Part shown: positions 8,364-17,449 of the stretch, piece after piece
Numbering within the stretch: position 1 is the first letter of the stretch
Layout of the letters: each line of letters starts with the position of its first letter
NCBI RefSeq assembly: GCF_900499075.1
Contig: NZ_UIHC01000010.1
Location: forward strand, 1-64,000
Origin: Roseinatronobacter ekhonensis
GTDB taxonomy: Bacteria; Pseudomonadota; Alphaproteobacteria; Rhodobacterales; Rhodobacteraceae
Length of the DNA stretch: 64,000 nucleotides
Reading direction: 5' to 3'
Program-made: the position numbers and the translations under genes
Notes under the pieces: generated by a model
What the model was told of the DNA's origin: nothing
Databases searched by the model: none
The model's input: the letters and a program-made list of their open reading frames with translations, nothing else

Positions 8364-9293
8364 TTACGGCAAAACCTGCAACCAGACCCAACCCGTCAGC
8401 ATGACCAGCCCCGTCCCGATCAGCGCCGAAGACGCCGCGACCCGTCTCGCGCGGCCATACATATTGGCAAACACATAGACATTGACCCCCGGCGCCATGG
8501 CCGCTGTCACTACAGCAGAGCGCAGCGCGTCGGTGGACAACCCGAACGCCTTGGCCAGCCCGAAGGTGATCGCCGGGTGGACCACCAGCGACAGGGTGAC
8601 GACAAAGCCGATCGTGCGCAGATCGCCCTCTGGCCGGTAGCGGTAGAGCACCCCGCCCAAGCTGAACAACGCCGCAGGCAGCGCCGCGCGTACCATCATG
8701 TCCAGCGCGTCATCCATCACGCGGGGCAGGGGCAGCCCCGACAGGTTTACGGCAAAGCCAAGGGCAATGGCGATCACCAGCGCGTTGTGGAACATGGCGC
8801 TGAACACCCGGCGGGCGGTATCGCGCAGCCGTCCGCCGCGATTGCGCATCAGCTCCATCGTGGTAATGCCGATGGCATAGCAGATCGGCGAATGCACCGC
8901 GATAATCGCGTAGTTGGCGGCCAGCGCATCCGCCCCGTAGGCGCGTTCCGAGATCGGCAGGCCCAGCAGCACCGTGTTTGAAAACAACGCGACAAAGCCG
9001 ATGGCCACGCAATCTTCCCAGTCGCGCTTGAAGAGCACGCGCGCACCGGCAAAGCCAAGTGCGAAACCGGCGACAGCGCCGGAATAGAAACTGACCAGCA
9101 ACCGCCAGTCGAATTCCTGCCCAAGGTCCAATCGCGAGATCGCTGTGAACAACAAGCAGGGAATGGCGAAGGTCTGGGTAAACCAGACCACGCCGTCCAC
9201 CTGGCTGTCAGAAATCAGGTTGCGCCAGCGGGCAACATAGCCAAAGCTGATGACCAGAAAGACCGGCAGGATGACATCGGCCAAGGCCTGCAT
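8364..9293 (-). CDS. AEC-family (auxin efflux carrier type) transporter
   Basis: A 309-residue protein with about ten membrane helices in two halves. The N-terminal LADVILPVFLVISFGYVARW and the middle region with PGVNVYVFANMYGR near the end are characteristic of the AEC/PIN-type family, whose bacterial members carry malonate, malate or other organic acids. The ATG lies 1 base past the MBL-hydrolase stop, so it is the last gene of the long minus-strand operon that begins with the SPOR lipoprotein. Substrate not predictable. Confidence 0.85.
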   Translation of the reverse strand: MQALADVILPVFLVISFGYVARWRNLISDSQVDGVVWFTQTFAIPCLLFTAISRLDLGQEFDWRLLVSFYSGAVAGFALGFAGARVLFKRDWEDCVAIGFVALFSNTVLLGLPISERAYGADALAANYAIIAVHSPICYAIGITTMELMRNRGGRLRDTARRVFSAMFHNALVIAIALGFAVNLSGLPLPRVMDDALDMMVRAALPAALFSLGGVLYRYRPEGDLRTIGFVVTLSLVVHPAITFGLAKAFGLSTDALRSAVVTAAMAPGVNVYVFANMYGRARRVAASSALIGTGLVMLTGWVWLQVLP

Positions 9294-9294
9294 G

Positions 9295-10095
9295 TCAAAG
9301 TGCCAAGGTCATGGTCATCCCGTCGAAAGCGGGCGTGACACGGTCGGGGGTTTCCGCCGCGACGGTCGCGTAATCAAGGTCCAGATGCATATTGGTCAGC
9401 ACGGCGCTATCAGGGCTTGCGCGTGCAATCCAGTCCAGCGTCAGCTCCAGATGGGCATGGGTCGGGTGCGGCGTGCGGCGCAGCGCGTCGATGATCCAGA
9501 CCTCTAGCCCGTCCAGCATGGGCCAGCTTTCAGCGTATATCTCGACCACGTCGGGGCAATAGGCCAGCCCGCCAACCCGAAAGCCAAGCGCGTCAATTCC
9601 GCCGTGGTTCAGCCTTATCGGGTGCAGCGTCAGCGGCCCGCCCGCGCCGTTGATGGTAAACGCCCCATCAATGGTGTTCATGCCCAGAATGGGCGGGTAG
9701 GGAGAGTCCGGCGGCTGGAAGAACGCATAGCCGAACCGCGACAACAGCGCGTCTTGCGTCGGGCCATCGGCCCAGACTTGCAGTTTCTCGCGCATGTTGA
9801 AGACGATCTGGCGCAGATCGTCCAGCCCGTGCACGTGGTCGGCATGGGCGTGTGTGTAGACCACTGCGTCCAGCCGCCCGATGCCCGCGTCCAGCAACTG
9901 GTCGCGCATATCCGGCCCGCTGTCGATCAGCACCTGTGTGGTCCCGTCCGGCCCGATCCGCTCCAGCAGAAGCGAGCAGCGACGGCGGCGGTTGCGCGGG
10001 TTCTTGGGGTCACATTCGCCCCAATGCCCGCCCAAGCGCGGAACCCCGCCAGAAGACCCGCAACCAAGGATCGTGGCGCGCAATTCATCCGCCAT
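9295..10095 (-). CDS. MBL-fold metallohydrolase (PhnP-like)
   Basis: A 266-residue metallo-beta-lactamase-fold enzyme. The metal-binding signature is THAHADHVHGLD near residue 80. It opens with ILGCGSSGGVPRLGG and carries DPKNPRNRRRRCS, both typical of the PhnP-like phosphodiesterase branch that is found beside tatD in many alphaproteobacteria. The likely reaction is hydrolysis of a phosphodiester, possibly a cyclic or nucleic acid fragment, but this is inferred. The start is fixed by an ATGA overlap with the tatD stop; a longer frame to 10410 runs inside tatD and is rejected. Confidence 0.88.
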   Translation of the reverse strand: MADELRATILGCGSSGGVPRLGGHWGECDPKNPRNRRRRCSLLLERIGPDGTTQVLIDSGPDMRDQLLDAGIGRLDAVVYTHAHADHVHGLDDLRQIVFNMREKLQVWADGPTQDALLSRFGYAFFQPPDSPYPPILGMNTIDGAFTINGAGGPLTLHPIRLNHGGIDALGFRVGGLAYCPDVVEIYAESWPMLDGLEVWIIDALRRTPHPTHAHLELTLDWIARASPDSAVLTNMHLDLDYATVAAETPDRVTPAFDGMTMTLAL

Positions 10096-10883
10096 CAGGC
10101 CACCGCCTTCCAGAACAGGCGGTCGAAATTGGCGCTGGTCCGGGCTGCGAAATCGGCCTCGGACATGCCAAACAGGTCTGCGCCCACGCGCGCGGTATGG
10201 GCGGTGTAAGCGGGCTCGTTGCGGCGGCCCCGGTGCGGTGGTGGGGCCAGATAGGGCGAGTCGGTCTCGACCAATATGCGGTCCACCGGCGCGGACGCAA
10301 AAATCGCGCGCAAGTCCTTGCTGCGCGGGAAGGCCGCGATGCCAGACATGGACAGGTAAAAGCCCAAGTCCAGCGCGGCTTGTGCCAACGCGGCACTGGA
10401 TGAAAAGCAATGCATGACGCAGGAATAGGCACCCTTGGCGTGTTCTTCGGTCAGGATGCGGGCCATATCGTCATCGGCGTCGCGCGCATGGATAATCAGC
10501 GGCAGCTTGGTCTGGCGCGCGGCCTCGATATGGGTGCGCAGGCTCTCTTGCTGCAGCCCCGCACTTTCGGCGGTGTAATGGTAGTCCAGCCCCGTCTCGC
10601 CAATGCCGACCATCTTGGGGTGAGCGGCCAGCGCGACCAGCTTGTCCACTGTCACCATCGGTTCGGCGGCCACGCTCATAGGGTGGGTGCCTGCTGCGAA
10701 AAAGACGCCCTGATGCGCCTCTGCGATTGCCTGCACTTTCGCAAGCGCCGACAATTTCGTGCAGATCGTGACCATCCGGGTCACACCTGCCGCGCGGGCA
10801 CGGTCGATCACCGCCGCGCGCTCGGCGTCGAAATCGGGGAAATCGAGGTGGCAATGGCTGTCAACGATCTGCGGCTGGGTCAT
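10095..10883 (-). CDS. TatD-family metal-dependent DNase
   Basis: A 262-residue TIM-barrel amidohydrolase-fold protein. Metal ligands are visible: VDSHCHLD (His10, His12), GIGETGLDYHY (Glu), IIHARDAD (His), VMHCFSS (His) and VETDSPY (Asp). TatD proteins are 3'-5' exonucleases or deoxyribonucleases linked to DNA repair and turnover. Both ends overlap neighbours by four bases (ATGA), with holB upstream and the MBL hydrolase downstream, so translation is coupled through the operon. Confidence 0.93.
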   Translation of the reverse strand: MTQPQIVDSHCHLDFPDFDAERAAVIDRARAAGVTRMVTICTKLSALAKVQAIAEAHQGVFFAAGTHPMSVAAEPMVTVDKLVALAAHPKMVGIGETGLDYHYTAESAGLQQESLRTHIEAARQTKLPLIIHARDADDDMARILTEEHAKGAYSCVMHCFSSSAALAQAALDLGFYLSMSGIAAFPRSKDLRAIFASAPVDRILVETDSPYLAPPPHRGRRNEPAYTAHTARVGADLFGMSEADFAARTSANFDRLFWKAVA

Positions 10884-11974
10884 GCGCTTTGTCCCAAAAT
10901 TGGGCGAAGGCCCTCTTCGGTTTTCAGGACCATATCAAGCACCAGCGCGGCAGGGTCAAGGTTGACTGCGCGCCCGTGGCGAGCACGACCGGCCAACGTA
11001 GGGGCAAGCTCTGCCAGCGCTTGGGCGGCGTGTTGATGCGGCGCGATGCGTGCAAACAGCGCCGCCTCTCCCGCCACGGCCTCTGGCCCCGGACCCATGA
11101 CGCCCGCGCGCGACGCGCGTGCCATGAACAGGTCGAACAGGCGCAGGAACAGGGCGAAGCGGGTTTCATTGCCCTTGCCCGCCATGGATTCGGCCAAGCG
11201 CAAGGCGCGCGCGCGGTCCATGCGGGGCAGGGTGGCGAACAGGGCTACGATATCGGCGTAAATCTCTGCGCCGCCGCCCATCGCCAGTTCCACCGCTTGC
11301 CCGACAGACCCGCCAGAGAGTTCCGCCAACGTGGCCGCGTCCCCTTCGACCCCGGCTTGGGTCAGCGCAGCCGCGAAATCATCCGCGCCCAAGGCGCTCA
11401 ACCGCAAATCACGGCAGCGCGAACGGATTGTGGGCAACAATCGCGACGGTTGATGTGCGACCAGCAGCAGCGTGGCATTTGCGGGCGGCTCTTCCAGTGC
11501 CTTCAATAGCGCATTGGCGGCGTTGGCATTCATCTCGTCGGCGGCATCGACAATGACCACGCGATGCCCGCCATCGGCGGCGGACAGGCCGAAAAACCCG
11601 TGTAGGCGGCGCATGACATCGACCGTGATGTCCCGCCGCAGGTTGCCCTTGTCGTCCAAACCCCGCCGGACAACCAACAGCCCGCCATCCGCGCCCGCGC
11701 GCAGGCGGCGCACGGTGGGGTGGTCTTCGGACACGTCCAGCGTGTCTGGTGGGCCGAACATACCGCCATGCTCACCCGCCAGCAAAAATCGCGCGACCTT
11801 CCATGCGAGCGTGGCTTTGCCCACGCCCATGGGGCCGGTCAGCAACCACGCATGGTGCATCCGCCCGGACCCGAAGGCTTGCAGAAAGCTGGCTTCAGCA
11901 GCCTGCTGTCCAAACAGAACAGGCGTGGCACACGGATGCGGCGCGCCCTCGCGTTGGTCGGGAAAATCGCTCAT
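10880..11974 (-). CDS. holB: DNA polymerase III delta' subunit
   Basis: A 364-residue AAA+ clamp-loader subunit. It has a P-loop of the form GPMGVGKATLAW, the IVDAADEMNANAANALLKALEEPP Walker B and sensor region, and the RSRCRDLRL arginine-rich SRC motif. Delta' is the rigid subunit of the loader that places the beta clamp on DNA. It overlaps tmk by four bases at its start and the tatD-type gene by four at its end. The tmk-holB-tatD order is a common bacterial arrangement and supports the call. Confidence 0.94.
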   Translation of the reverse strand: MSDFPDQREGAPHPCATPVLFGQQAAEASFLQAFGSGRMHHAWLLTGPMGVGKATLAWKVARFLLAGEHGGMFGPPDTLDVSEDHPTVRRLRAGADGGLLVVRRGLDDKGNLRRDITVDVMRRLHGFFGLSAADGGHRVVIVDAADEMNANAANALLKALEEPPANATLLLVAHQPSRLLPTIRSRCRDLRLSALGADDFAAALTQAGVEGDAATLAELSGGSVGQAVELAMGGGAEIYADIVALFATLPRMDRARALRLAESMAGKGNETRFALFLRLFDLFMARASRAGVMGPGPEAVAGEAALFARIAPHQHAAQALAELAPTLAGRARHGRAVNLDPAALVLDMVLKTEEGLRPILGQSA

Positions 11975-12597
11975 GGCAGACGCGCCGCGACCCGCGTGGC
12001 CACGTCCTGCGCAATCGCATCGGGCGGGCGTGCGCCGTCGATTATTTGCACACGGTCGGGGTATTCCTGCGCAAGTGCCAAAAATCCCGCGCGCAAGGCT
12101 TCCTGAAAGCCAAGGCCCAATTCCTCGAAACGGTCTTCGCCGGATTGTCGCGCCAACCCGCGTGACAGCGCCGCGCGCGCATCCATGTCGATGACGAATG
12201 TCAGGTCCGGTTCCAACCCGATGACCAGATCATGCAGCCGGTCCACCAGCGGGCGCAGGCTGGCCCGCGCCACACCCTGATAGACGCGCGTTGAATCCGC
12301 GAAACGGTCGCTTACCACCACCGCACCGCGGTCCAGTGCGGGTTGTATGGTGCGCTCCAGATGATCGCGCCGGGCGGCGTTGAACAGAAGGATTTCGGTT
12401 TCCGGTGACCATCGGGCGGGATCGCCCTCGACCAGCAGGCGGCGGATCGCCTCGGCCCCCGGCGCGCCGCCGGGTTCGCGTGTGGCCACCACATCATAAC
12501 CCGCGCCGCGCAACGCCTCTGACAATAGCCGCGCCTGAGTGGATTTGCCGCTGCCGTCAATCCCCTCAACGCTGATGAACAGACCGCGCGCGCTCAT
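11971..12597 (-). CDS. tmk: Thymidylate kinase
   Basis: A 208-residue enzyme that phosphorylates dTMP to dTDP. It shows the P-loop VEGIDGSGKSTQARLL at the N-terminus, the TREPGG motif and the DRFADSTRVYQG thymidine-binding motif, with the LID-type RSRG-like arginines in GLARQSGEDRFEE. Length and motif order are those of the bacterial family. It follows the carboxypeptidase gene by two bases and overlaps holB by four. Confidence 0.96.
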   Translation of the reverse strand: MSARGLFISVEGIDGSGKSTQARLLSEALRGAGYDVVATREPGGAPGAEAIRRLLVEGDPARWSPETEILLFNAARRDHLERTIQPALDRGAVVVSDRFADSTRVYQGVARASLRPLVDRLHDLVIGLEPDLTFVIDMDARAALSRGLARQSGEDRFEELGLGFQEALRAGFLALAQEYPDRVQIIDGARPPDAIAQDVATRVAARLP

Positions 12598-12599
12598 GC

Positions 12600-13787
12600 T
12601 CAGTTCAGTGCCGTTTCGGTCTCGTCCTCGACTTCACCGCGCGCCAATGCGATCAACCGCAGCGCGGCCGCTTGCGCGCGCACCATGAAACCACCCTCAG
12701 CGACATCCGCGCCGGCGACCAGATCAAAGCTGATCGCGTCCATTTCAGGCAGTTCCACAACCAGTTTGCCCAGCACGTCGCCTTGGGCAATCGGGGCGGG
12801 CAACGGGGCGTCATATTCAACGCGGGCATCCAGAGTGCTTGCACCGATGGCGGGCACCAGTGCTTGTGCATCTTCCGCGACGACCAGCGGTATGCTGGCC
12901 GCCTCTCCCAGCCAGACGGGGGCTTGCGCCAGAACGCTTCCGGCTTCGGCAACGGTCACTTCGGCAAATTGACGAAACGCCCAGTTGACGATCGATTCCG
13001 CCTCTTGCACCCGCGCGGCAGGGCTGTCGAGCCCGCCATAGGCAAACACGATCCGCCGGTTGCCTTGCCGTGCAGACCCGGTCAGCGAATAACCCGCAGC
13101 CGATGTGAACCCGGTTTTCAGCCCGTCCAACCCGATGCCCGCATCCAGCAGCGGCACGCGGTTATCTTGCTCGATCCCGTTCCATGTGAAGCTACGTTCC
13201 GCAAAATAGTGATAAAATTCCGGGTGTTCGCGCAGCATATAGGATGCCAGCGTGACCAGATCACGCTTGGACATCAGGTGGTTCGCGTCGGGCCAGCCGG
13301 ACGCATTGGTAATCGTGGTATTGTCCATGCCCAGTTCGCGGGCGCGCTGCGTCGCAAGGCGGGCATAGGCATCTTCCGTGCCTGCAAGCCCTTCGGCCAC
13401 CACCACGGCGGCATCATTGCCCGACAGGATGGCGATCCCACGGATCAGCTCTTCCGCCGTGGGCCGGTCGCGCATTTCCAGAAACATGCGCGAGCCGCCC
13501 ATCTGATACGCGCGTTGCGACACCGAAAACGGAGTGTCCAATGCCACGCGACCTTCTTTGATCGCCTCGAACAGCATCTCCAGCGTCATCAGCTTGGACA
13601 TAGAAGCGGGGGGCAATGGCTCGTCGGCATTCTTGCTCAACAATACGGTGCCGGTCCCCAGATCGACCACATAGGCGGATGTGGCGCGGGTCGAAAATCC
13701 GCCCGGCCCATCCTGCGCATGCGCGGACGCGCCGAACGCGAGGAATATAGCGGCAATCAGGGCGCTCTTGGCGAAGGGACGGATCAT
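12600..13787 (-). CDS. D-alanyl-D-alanine carboxypeptidase (PBP5/6-type)
   Basis: A 395-residue exported penicillin-binding protein that trims the terminal D-Ala of peptidoglycan stem peptides. A signal peptide of about 24 residues ends at SAHA. Catalytic motifs are all present: SMSK (Ser62, Lys65), SGN (122-124) and KTG (224-226). After the S11 peptidase domain a beta-rich PBP5 C-terminal domain follows (about 265-370) and then a helical tail that may sit on the membrane. AAAGGAG is positioned before the ATG at 13787. The upstream gene of the operon is a SPOR-domain lipoprotein, which fits a septal peptidoglycan role. Confidence 0.94.
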   Translation of the reverse strand: MIRPFAKSALIAAIFLAFGASAHAQDGPGGFSTRATSAYVVDLGTGTVLLSKNADEPLPPASMSKLMTLEMLFEAIKEGRVALDTPFSVSQRAYQMGGSRMFLEMRDRPTAEELIRGIAILSGNDAAVVVAEGLAGTEDAYARLATQRARELGMDNTTITNASGWPDANHLMSKRDLVTLASYMLREHPEFYHYFAERSFTWNGIEQDNRVPLLDAGIGLDGLKTGFTSAAGYSLTGSARQGNRRIVFAYGGLDSPAARVQEAESIVNWAFRQFAEVTVAEAGSVLAQAPVWLGEAASIPLVVAEDAQALVPAIGASTLDARVEYDAPLPAPIAQGDVLGKLVVELPEMDAISFDLVAGADVAEGGFMVRAQAAALRLIALARGEVEDETETALN

Positions 13788-13797
13788 GAAGGCTCCT

Positions 13798-14808
13798 TTA
13801 TCGGCGGACGGCATAGGCATCGGCAAAGCCAAGTTTCTTGACCTGAGCAAGCATCTCGCGGCGTTCGGCGGTGCTTGCGGCCGGTCCGACAACAACCCGC
13901 CAGAATGCGTTGCCTTGCGTGCTGCCGGGTTTGACACTGGCCGACAATCCGGCGTTTCGCATGGTGCTTGCAGCCCCGGTCGCGTTGGATTCAACGCTGA
14001 AAATACCGATCTGAATGAACGCACGATCAAGCTGGCTGGTCGCAGGGGCGGGGGCCGTATTGCCCGCAAGCGGTGTGGGCATGGGCGGCGGCGCGCCGGG
14101 TGCAGCCGGTATCGCGGGCGTTTGCGGTGTCATCGCGTCCAGCGGGGCGGTGGTGATCTCGTCTTCGGCGGGCGTGTCGCGCCCGAACAGCCGGGCAAAG
14201 AAACCGCGTTTGGGCGGTTCTTCGTCCTCTGGCACCGCGATCAGGGTGTCTGCCGGTGCTGACCCTTCCGGCGCGTCGGCATCTGTCTGCGGTGCAGACT
14301 GCGGAGCCGGTTCCGGGGCTGTTTGCGGCGCGGGTGCCGCGACCTCGGCAACTTCGGCTTCGGGTGCTGGCTCTGGCTCTGGCGCGGCCTGCACCTCTTC
14401 GGTGCGCAGGGCCACGACTTCAAGCGCGGTGGGCGCGCCTGCCAGCATACCAACGGCGCTCGCCGCCTCGGCAGAGACCTGGAATACCGGGCCGGGGTTC
14501 ATCCGCTCGCGCTTGAACAGCGCGCCGATGGTTTCGCGCCCCGATTCCGTGTTACGAATGATGACGCGTTCGGGCGCATCGACATCGGGATGCGCGACCC
14601 AGACCCCGCCCAGCGACGGGCGACCATCCCACAATCCGTTGTCGCGTTCGGAAAACACGCCGGGTGCTTCGACATCCCGTTCAACGGCCGCACCTGACGG
14701 CTGCGCGTTGGTGCCGGGAGAGGACTGGATGCCCCCTGCTCCCTGCATGCAGGCCGACAGGCCAAGGCAAAGGACAACTGAAAAACCTGCTACTCTGATA
14801 CCTGACAT
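13798..14808 (-). CDS. SPOR-domain lipoprotein
   Basis: A 336-residue protein. The N-terminus is a lipoprotein signal (VVLCLGLSAC, cleavage before Cys), so it should be lipid-anchored in the periplasm. A conserved domain follows (about 45-125), then a long Pro/Ala/Glu-rich linker, and a C-terminal SPOR domain beginning FIQIGIFSVESNATGAASTMRNAG and ending LGFADAYAVRR. SPOR domains bind denuded septal glycan, which suggests a division-site role. The ATG at 14808 has AAGAGGC just upstream. It heads the seven-gene minus-strand unit with dacA-type, tmk, holB, tatD, MBL and AEC genes. Confidence 0.88.
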   Translation of the reverse strand: MSGIRVAGFSVVLCLGLSACMQGAGGIQSSPGTNAQPSGAAVERDVEAPGVFSERDNGLWDGRPSLGGVWVAHPDVDAPERVIIRNTESGRETIGALFKRERMNPGPVFQVSAEAASAVGMLAGAPTALEVVALRTEEVQAAPEPEPAPEAEVAEVAAPAPQTAPEPAPQSAPQTDADAPEGSAPADTLIAVPEDEEPPKRGFFARLFGRDTPAEDEITTAPLDAMTPQTPAIPAAPGAPPPMPTPLAGNTAPAPATSQLDRAFIQIGIFSVESNATGAASTMRNAGLSASVKPGSTQGNAFWRVVVGPAASTAERREMLAQVKKLGFADAYAVRR

Positions 14809-14982
14809 TCTGCCTCTTTCTTGCATCGGGCGGCCACTCTGACGGTGGCTTGGGGCTGCAATTCCGCGCTTGGGCGTTTTATACGCCAATTTGCTGCCAA
14901 GAACAGCCCTGCAAGGCGGCATAAACCGTCTTGTGATTCATTTGCGCAATAGACCGCCCGACCCAAGAAGTCTGGCGAGGGG

Positions 14983-16656
14983 TCATGACTGGGATGCCCC
15001 CGAGCGGTCGCGCCAACGATTGACCATCGGGTAGCGGCGGTCTAGCCAGAACGCACGCAGGCTCAGACGTGGGCCGGGGGCGGATTGAAACCGCTTCCAT
15101 TCCGCGATCTGTATCAGATGGGCGATCTGCTCGACCGTCTCGCGGGCAAAGCCGCGCGCCACCAGATCGGCGACAGAGAGGTCATTGTCCACCAACCCTT
15201 CTAGGATCGGGTCCAGCACATCATAGGGCGGCAGACTGTCATCGTCGCGCTGGTCGGCGCGCAACTCCGCCGACGGGGGCTTGTCGATGATTGCGGGCAC
15301 GATGACCTCGCCCTCGGGTGCTTTCATCCACGGCGCGTGATTGGCGTTGCGCCAGCGGCAGATATCGAACACCCGCGTTTTATACAGGTCTTTGATGGGG
15401 TTATAGCCGCCGTTCATGTCGCCATAAATCGTGGCATACCCCACCGCGACCTCAGACTTGTTGCCGGTGGTCAGCAGCATCGCGCCGGTCTTGTTGGAAA
15501 TCGCCATCAGGATGGTGCCGCGCAGGCGCGATTGCAGGTTTTCTTCGGTCACATCCTCTGCCAGCCCCGCAAAAAGCGGCGCAAGCGCCTCTGTCATGGC
15601 GCGGCGCGGGCCTGCAATGCTGACCTCGTCCAGCTTGCAACCCAAGCGGCGGGCCTGATCGGCGGCATCCGACAAACTGGCAGCCGAGGTGTATTCCGAA
15701 GGCAGCATCACGCATTGCACGTTTTCGGGGCCAAGCGTGTCGGCGGCGATGGTGGCGACAAGCGCAGAATCGATCCCGCCCGACAAGCCCAAAACCACCT
15801 TGGAAAACCCTGATTTGCGCAGGTAATCGCCCAAGCCCGTGCACATCGTGCGGTAATCCTGCGCCAGATCGTCGGGCAGGGGCGCGCGCGGTCCAGTCTC
15901 TGCCTGCCAGCCGCTGGCCGTTCTGTTGAAATCGACGGTGACAACCGCCTCTTCATGCGCGGGCAGTTGCACTGCAAGCTTGCCACCAGAGTTCAGCACG
16001 AAACTGGCGCCGTCGAAGACCTGATCGTCCTGCCCGCCGACAAGGTTCAGATAAACCAGCGGCAGCCCCGTCTCAATCACCCGCGCGACCATATGGGACA
16101 TGCGGGTGTCGTAGCGGCCCCGCGCATAGGGCGACCCGTTGGGGACCAGCAGCATCTCTGCCCCGGATTCGGCTTGCGCTTCGGCCACGTCCTCGTGCCA
16201 AGCATCCTCGCAGATCGGGGTGCCAATGCGCAGATCGCCCGCCTTGAACGGGCCGGATATGTCGCCAGAGGTGAAAATGCGGTGCTCGTCGAACACCTGT
16301 TCATTGGGCAGATGGTGCTTGCGGATGACCGCGCGCAGGCTGCCCCCGCCCAGCACAACCCAGCAGTTGTAAAGCGCGTCCGCTTCGGCCATCGGCAGGC
16401 CGATCCCCATCAACGGCCCGTCAGTGCAGTCGCGCGCCAACCCATCCAGCGCGGCGCGCAGATCGGCCAGAAACGCCGGGCGTTGCACCAAGTCCTGCGT
16501 CTGGTAGCCCGACAGGAACATTTCCGGCAGGGCAACCATATCCGCGCCCTCGGCTTTGGCCTGTTCCCACGCGGCACGGGCCTTGGCGGCATTGCCCGCC
16601 AGATCGCCCAAGGACGGGTTGAGTTGCGCAAGGGTCAAACGGAAATGGTCGGGCAT
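14983..16656 (-). CDS. nadE: NAD+ synthase, glutamine-hydrolysing
   Basis: A 557-residue two-domain enzyme making NAD+ from deamido-NAD+, ATP and glutamine. The N-terminal nitrilase-like glutaminase shows ALPEMFLSGY (Glu45), the Lys of VIRKHHLPN and the Cys of GTPICEDAW. The C-terminal synthetase has the ATP pyrophosphatase loop GLSGGIDSALV (about 290) and the TGNKSEVAVGYATIYGD block. The 174-base gap between its end and the SPOR gene holds nothing I can name. Confidence 0.95.
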   Translation of the reverse strand: MPDHFRLTLAQLNPSLGDLAGNAAKARAAWEQAKAEGADMVALPEMFLSGYQTQDLVQRPAFLADLRAALDGLARDCTDGPLMGIGLPMAEADALYNCWVVLGGGSLRAVIRKHHLPNEQVFDEHRIFTSGDISGPFKAGDLRIGTPICEDAWHEDVAEAQAESGAEMLLVPNGSPYARGRYDTRMSHMVARVIETGLPLVYLNLVGGQDDQVFDGASFVLNSGGKLAVQLPAHEEAVVTVDFNRTASGWQAETGPRAPLPDDLAQDYRTMCTGLGDYLRKSGFSKVVLGLSGGIDSALVATIAADTLGPENVQCVMLPSEYTSAASLSDAADQARRLGCKLDEVSIAGPRRAMTEALAPLFAGLAEDVTEENLQSRLRGTILMAISNKTGAMLLTTGNKSEVAVGYATIYGDMNGGYNPIKDLYKTRVFDICRWRNANHAPWMKAPEGEVIVPAIIDKPPSAELRADQRDDDSLPPYDVLDPILEGLVDNDLSVADLVARGFARETVEQIAHLIQIAEWKRFQSAPGPRLSLRAFWLDRRYPMVNRWRDRSGASQS

Positions 16657-16785
16657 GATCGGCGGCCTGTGCTGGCATCTTTCGCTTCACATATCATGTT
16701 GGTTTGGCAAGGAAAGACCCAGTAGCCTGTGACCCATGCGTCAATTATGGCGGCAAACCCTGTGCGGGACGGCCACAAAGCTATG

Positions 16786-17259
16786 CTACTCACCTCCAGC
16801 GGCGGCATACAGATCCTGCATCTCTGCAACGGTCAAAGATCCGGCTGCCGCATCCAGCCCGCGCTGGTCCAGCACCGTCTGGTTCAGGTGGCGGCGGTCT
16901 ATGTCGGCGGCGGCGCTTTCCAGATCACCTGCGGCCATATGCGCCAGAAAGCTCGTTGTCATGTTGAGCGCCGTTTCGGCTACCTGAAGGTCTGTCCGCC
17001 GCTCGAGGTTGCCCAAAACAAAGGCTTGTTGCGCGTCGGTCAGGGACAAAAAGGAATAACCCAGACTTTGCAGATCAACCGATGGGATCGACGCGTTTAT
17101 TCTGTTGCCCAAGGTGGCGGTGCCCCTGCCGACCGTCAGAGCGGCACTTAACCCGACCCCGAGCGCAGCCGCGCTCAACACCACCCAATCGACAGTGACG
17201 GCGCCGGTTTCGTCCGTCCATAGGCCCATTAGCAGGGTGTCGGCCGTCGAATCCCGCAT
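16786..17259 (-). CDS. Flp-pilin-like protein with an unusual C-terminal extension
   Basis: A 157-residue protein. Residues 13-40 (LWTDETGAVTVDWVVLSAAALGVGLSAAL) match the N-terminal part of small Flp/Fap pilins from Rhodobacterales: a charged GAVTVDW prepilin-type stretch followed by a hydrophobic helix. Flp pilins are normally about 60 residues, so roughly 100 residues here are extra, mainly helical, without cysteines. No tad/cpa pilus genes lie in the window. The ATG at 17259 follows GAGGACGAC; a longer frame to 17352 is rejected. Possibly a minor pilin or an exported protein that borrows a pilin leader. Confidence 0.65.
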   Translation of the reverse strand: MRDSTADTLLMGLWTDETGAVTVDWVVLSAAALGVGLSAALTVGRGTATLGNRINASIPSVDLQSLGYSFLSLTDAQQAFVLGNLERRTDLQVAETALNMTTSFLAHMAAGDLESAAADIDRRHLNQTVLDQRGLDAAAGSLTVAEMQDLYAAAGGE

Positions 17260-17449
17260 ATGTCGTCCTCGAGCACAGAAATAGGAACCGGTAAGGTTGC
17301 ACTTGAACGGGGCGTGGATATGGCGTTTTCGTGACAAAACTTTGCCGGGCACAGGGGTTCATCGCCCCGCCATGTCCGGTCCTTCCCCCTTGCGCGCCTG
17401 CCACCCCCCGACTAGGCTTGCCCCAAAATCCTAGGGGGAATTTCGCGTC

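Noticed and set aside
14809-14982. Possible RNA gene in the gap between nadE and the SPOR gene
   Set aside because: I looked for tRNA-like arms and strong hairpins and found none.
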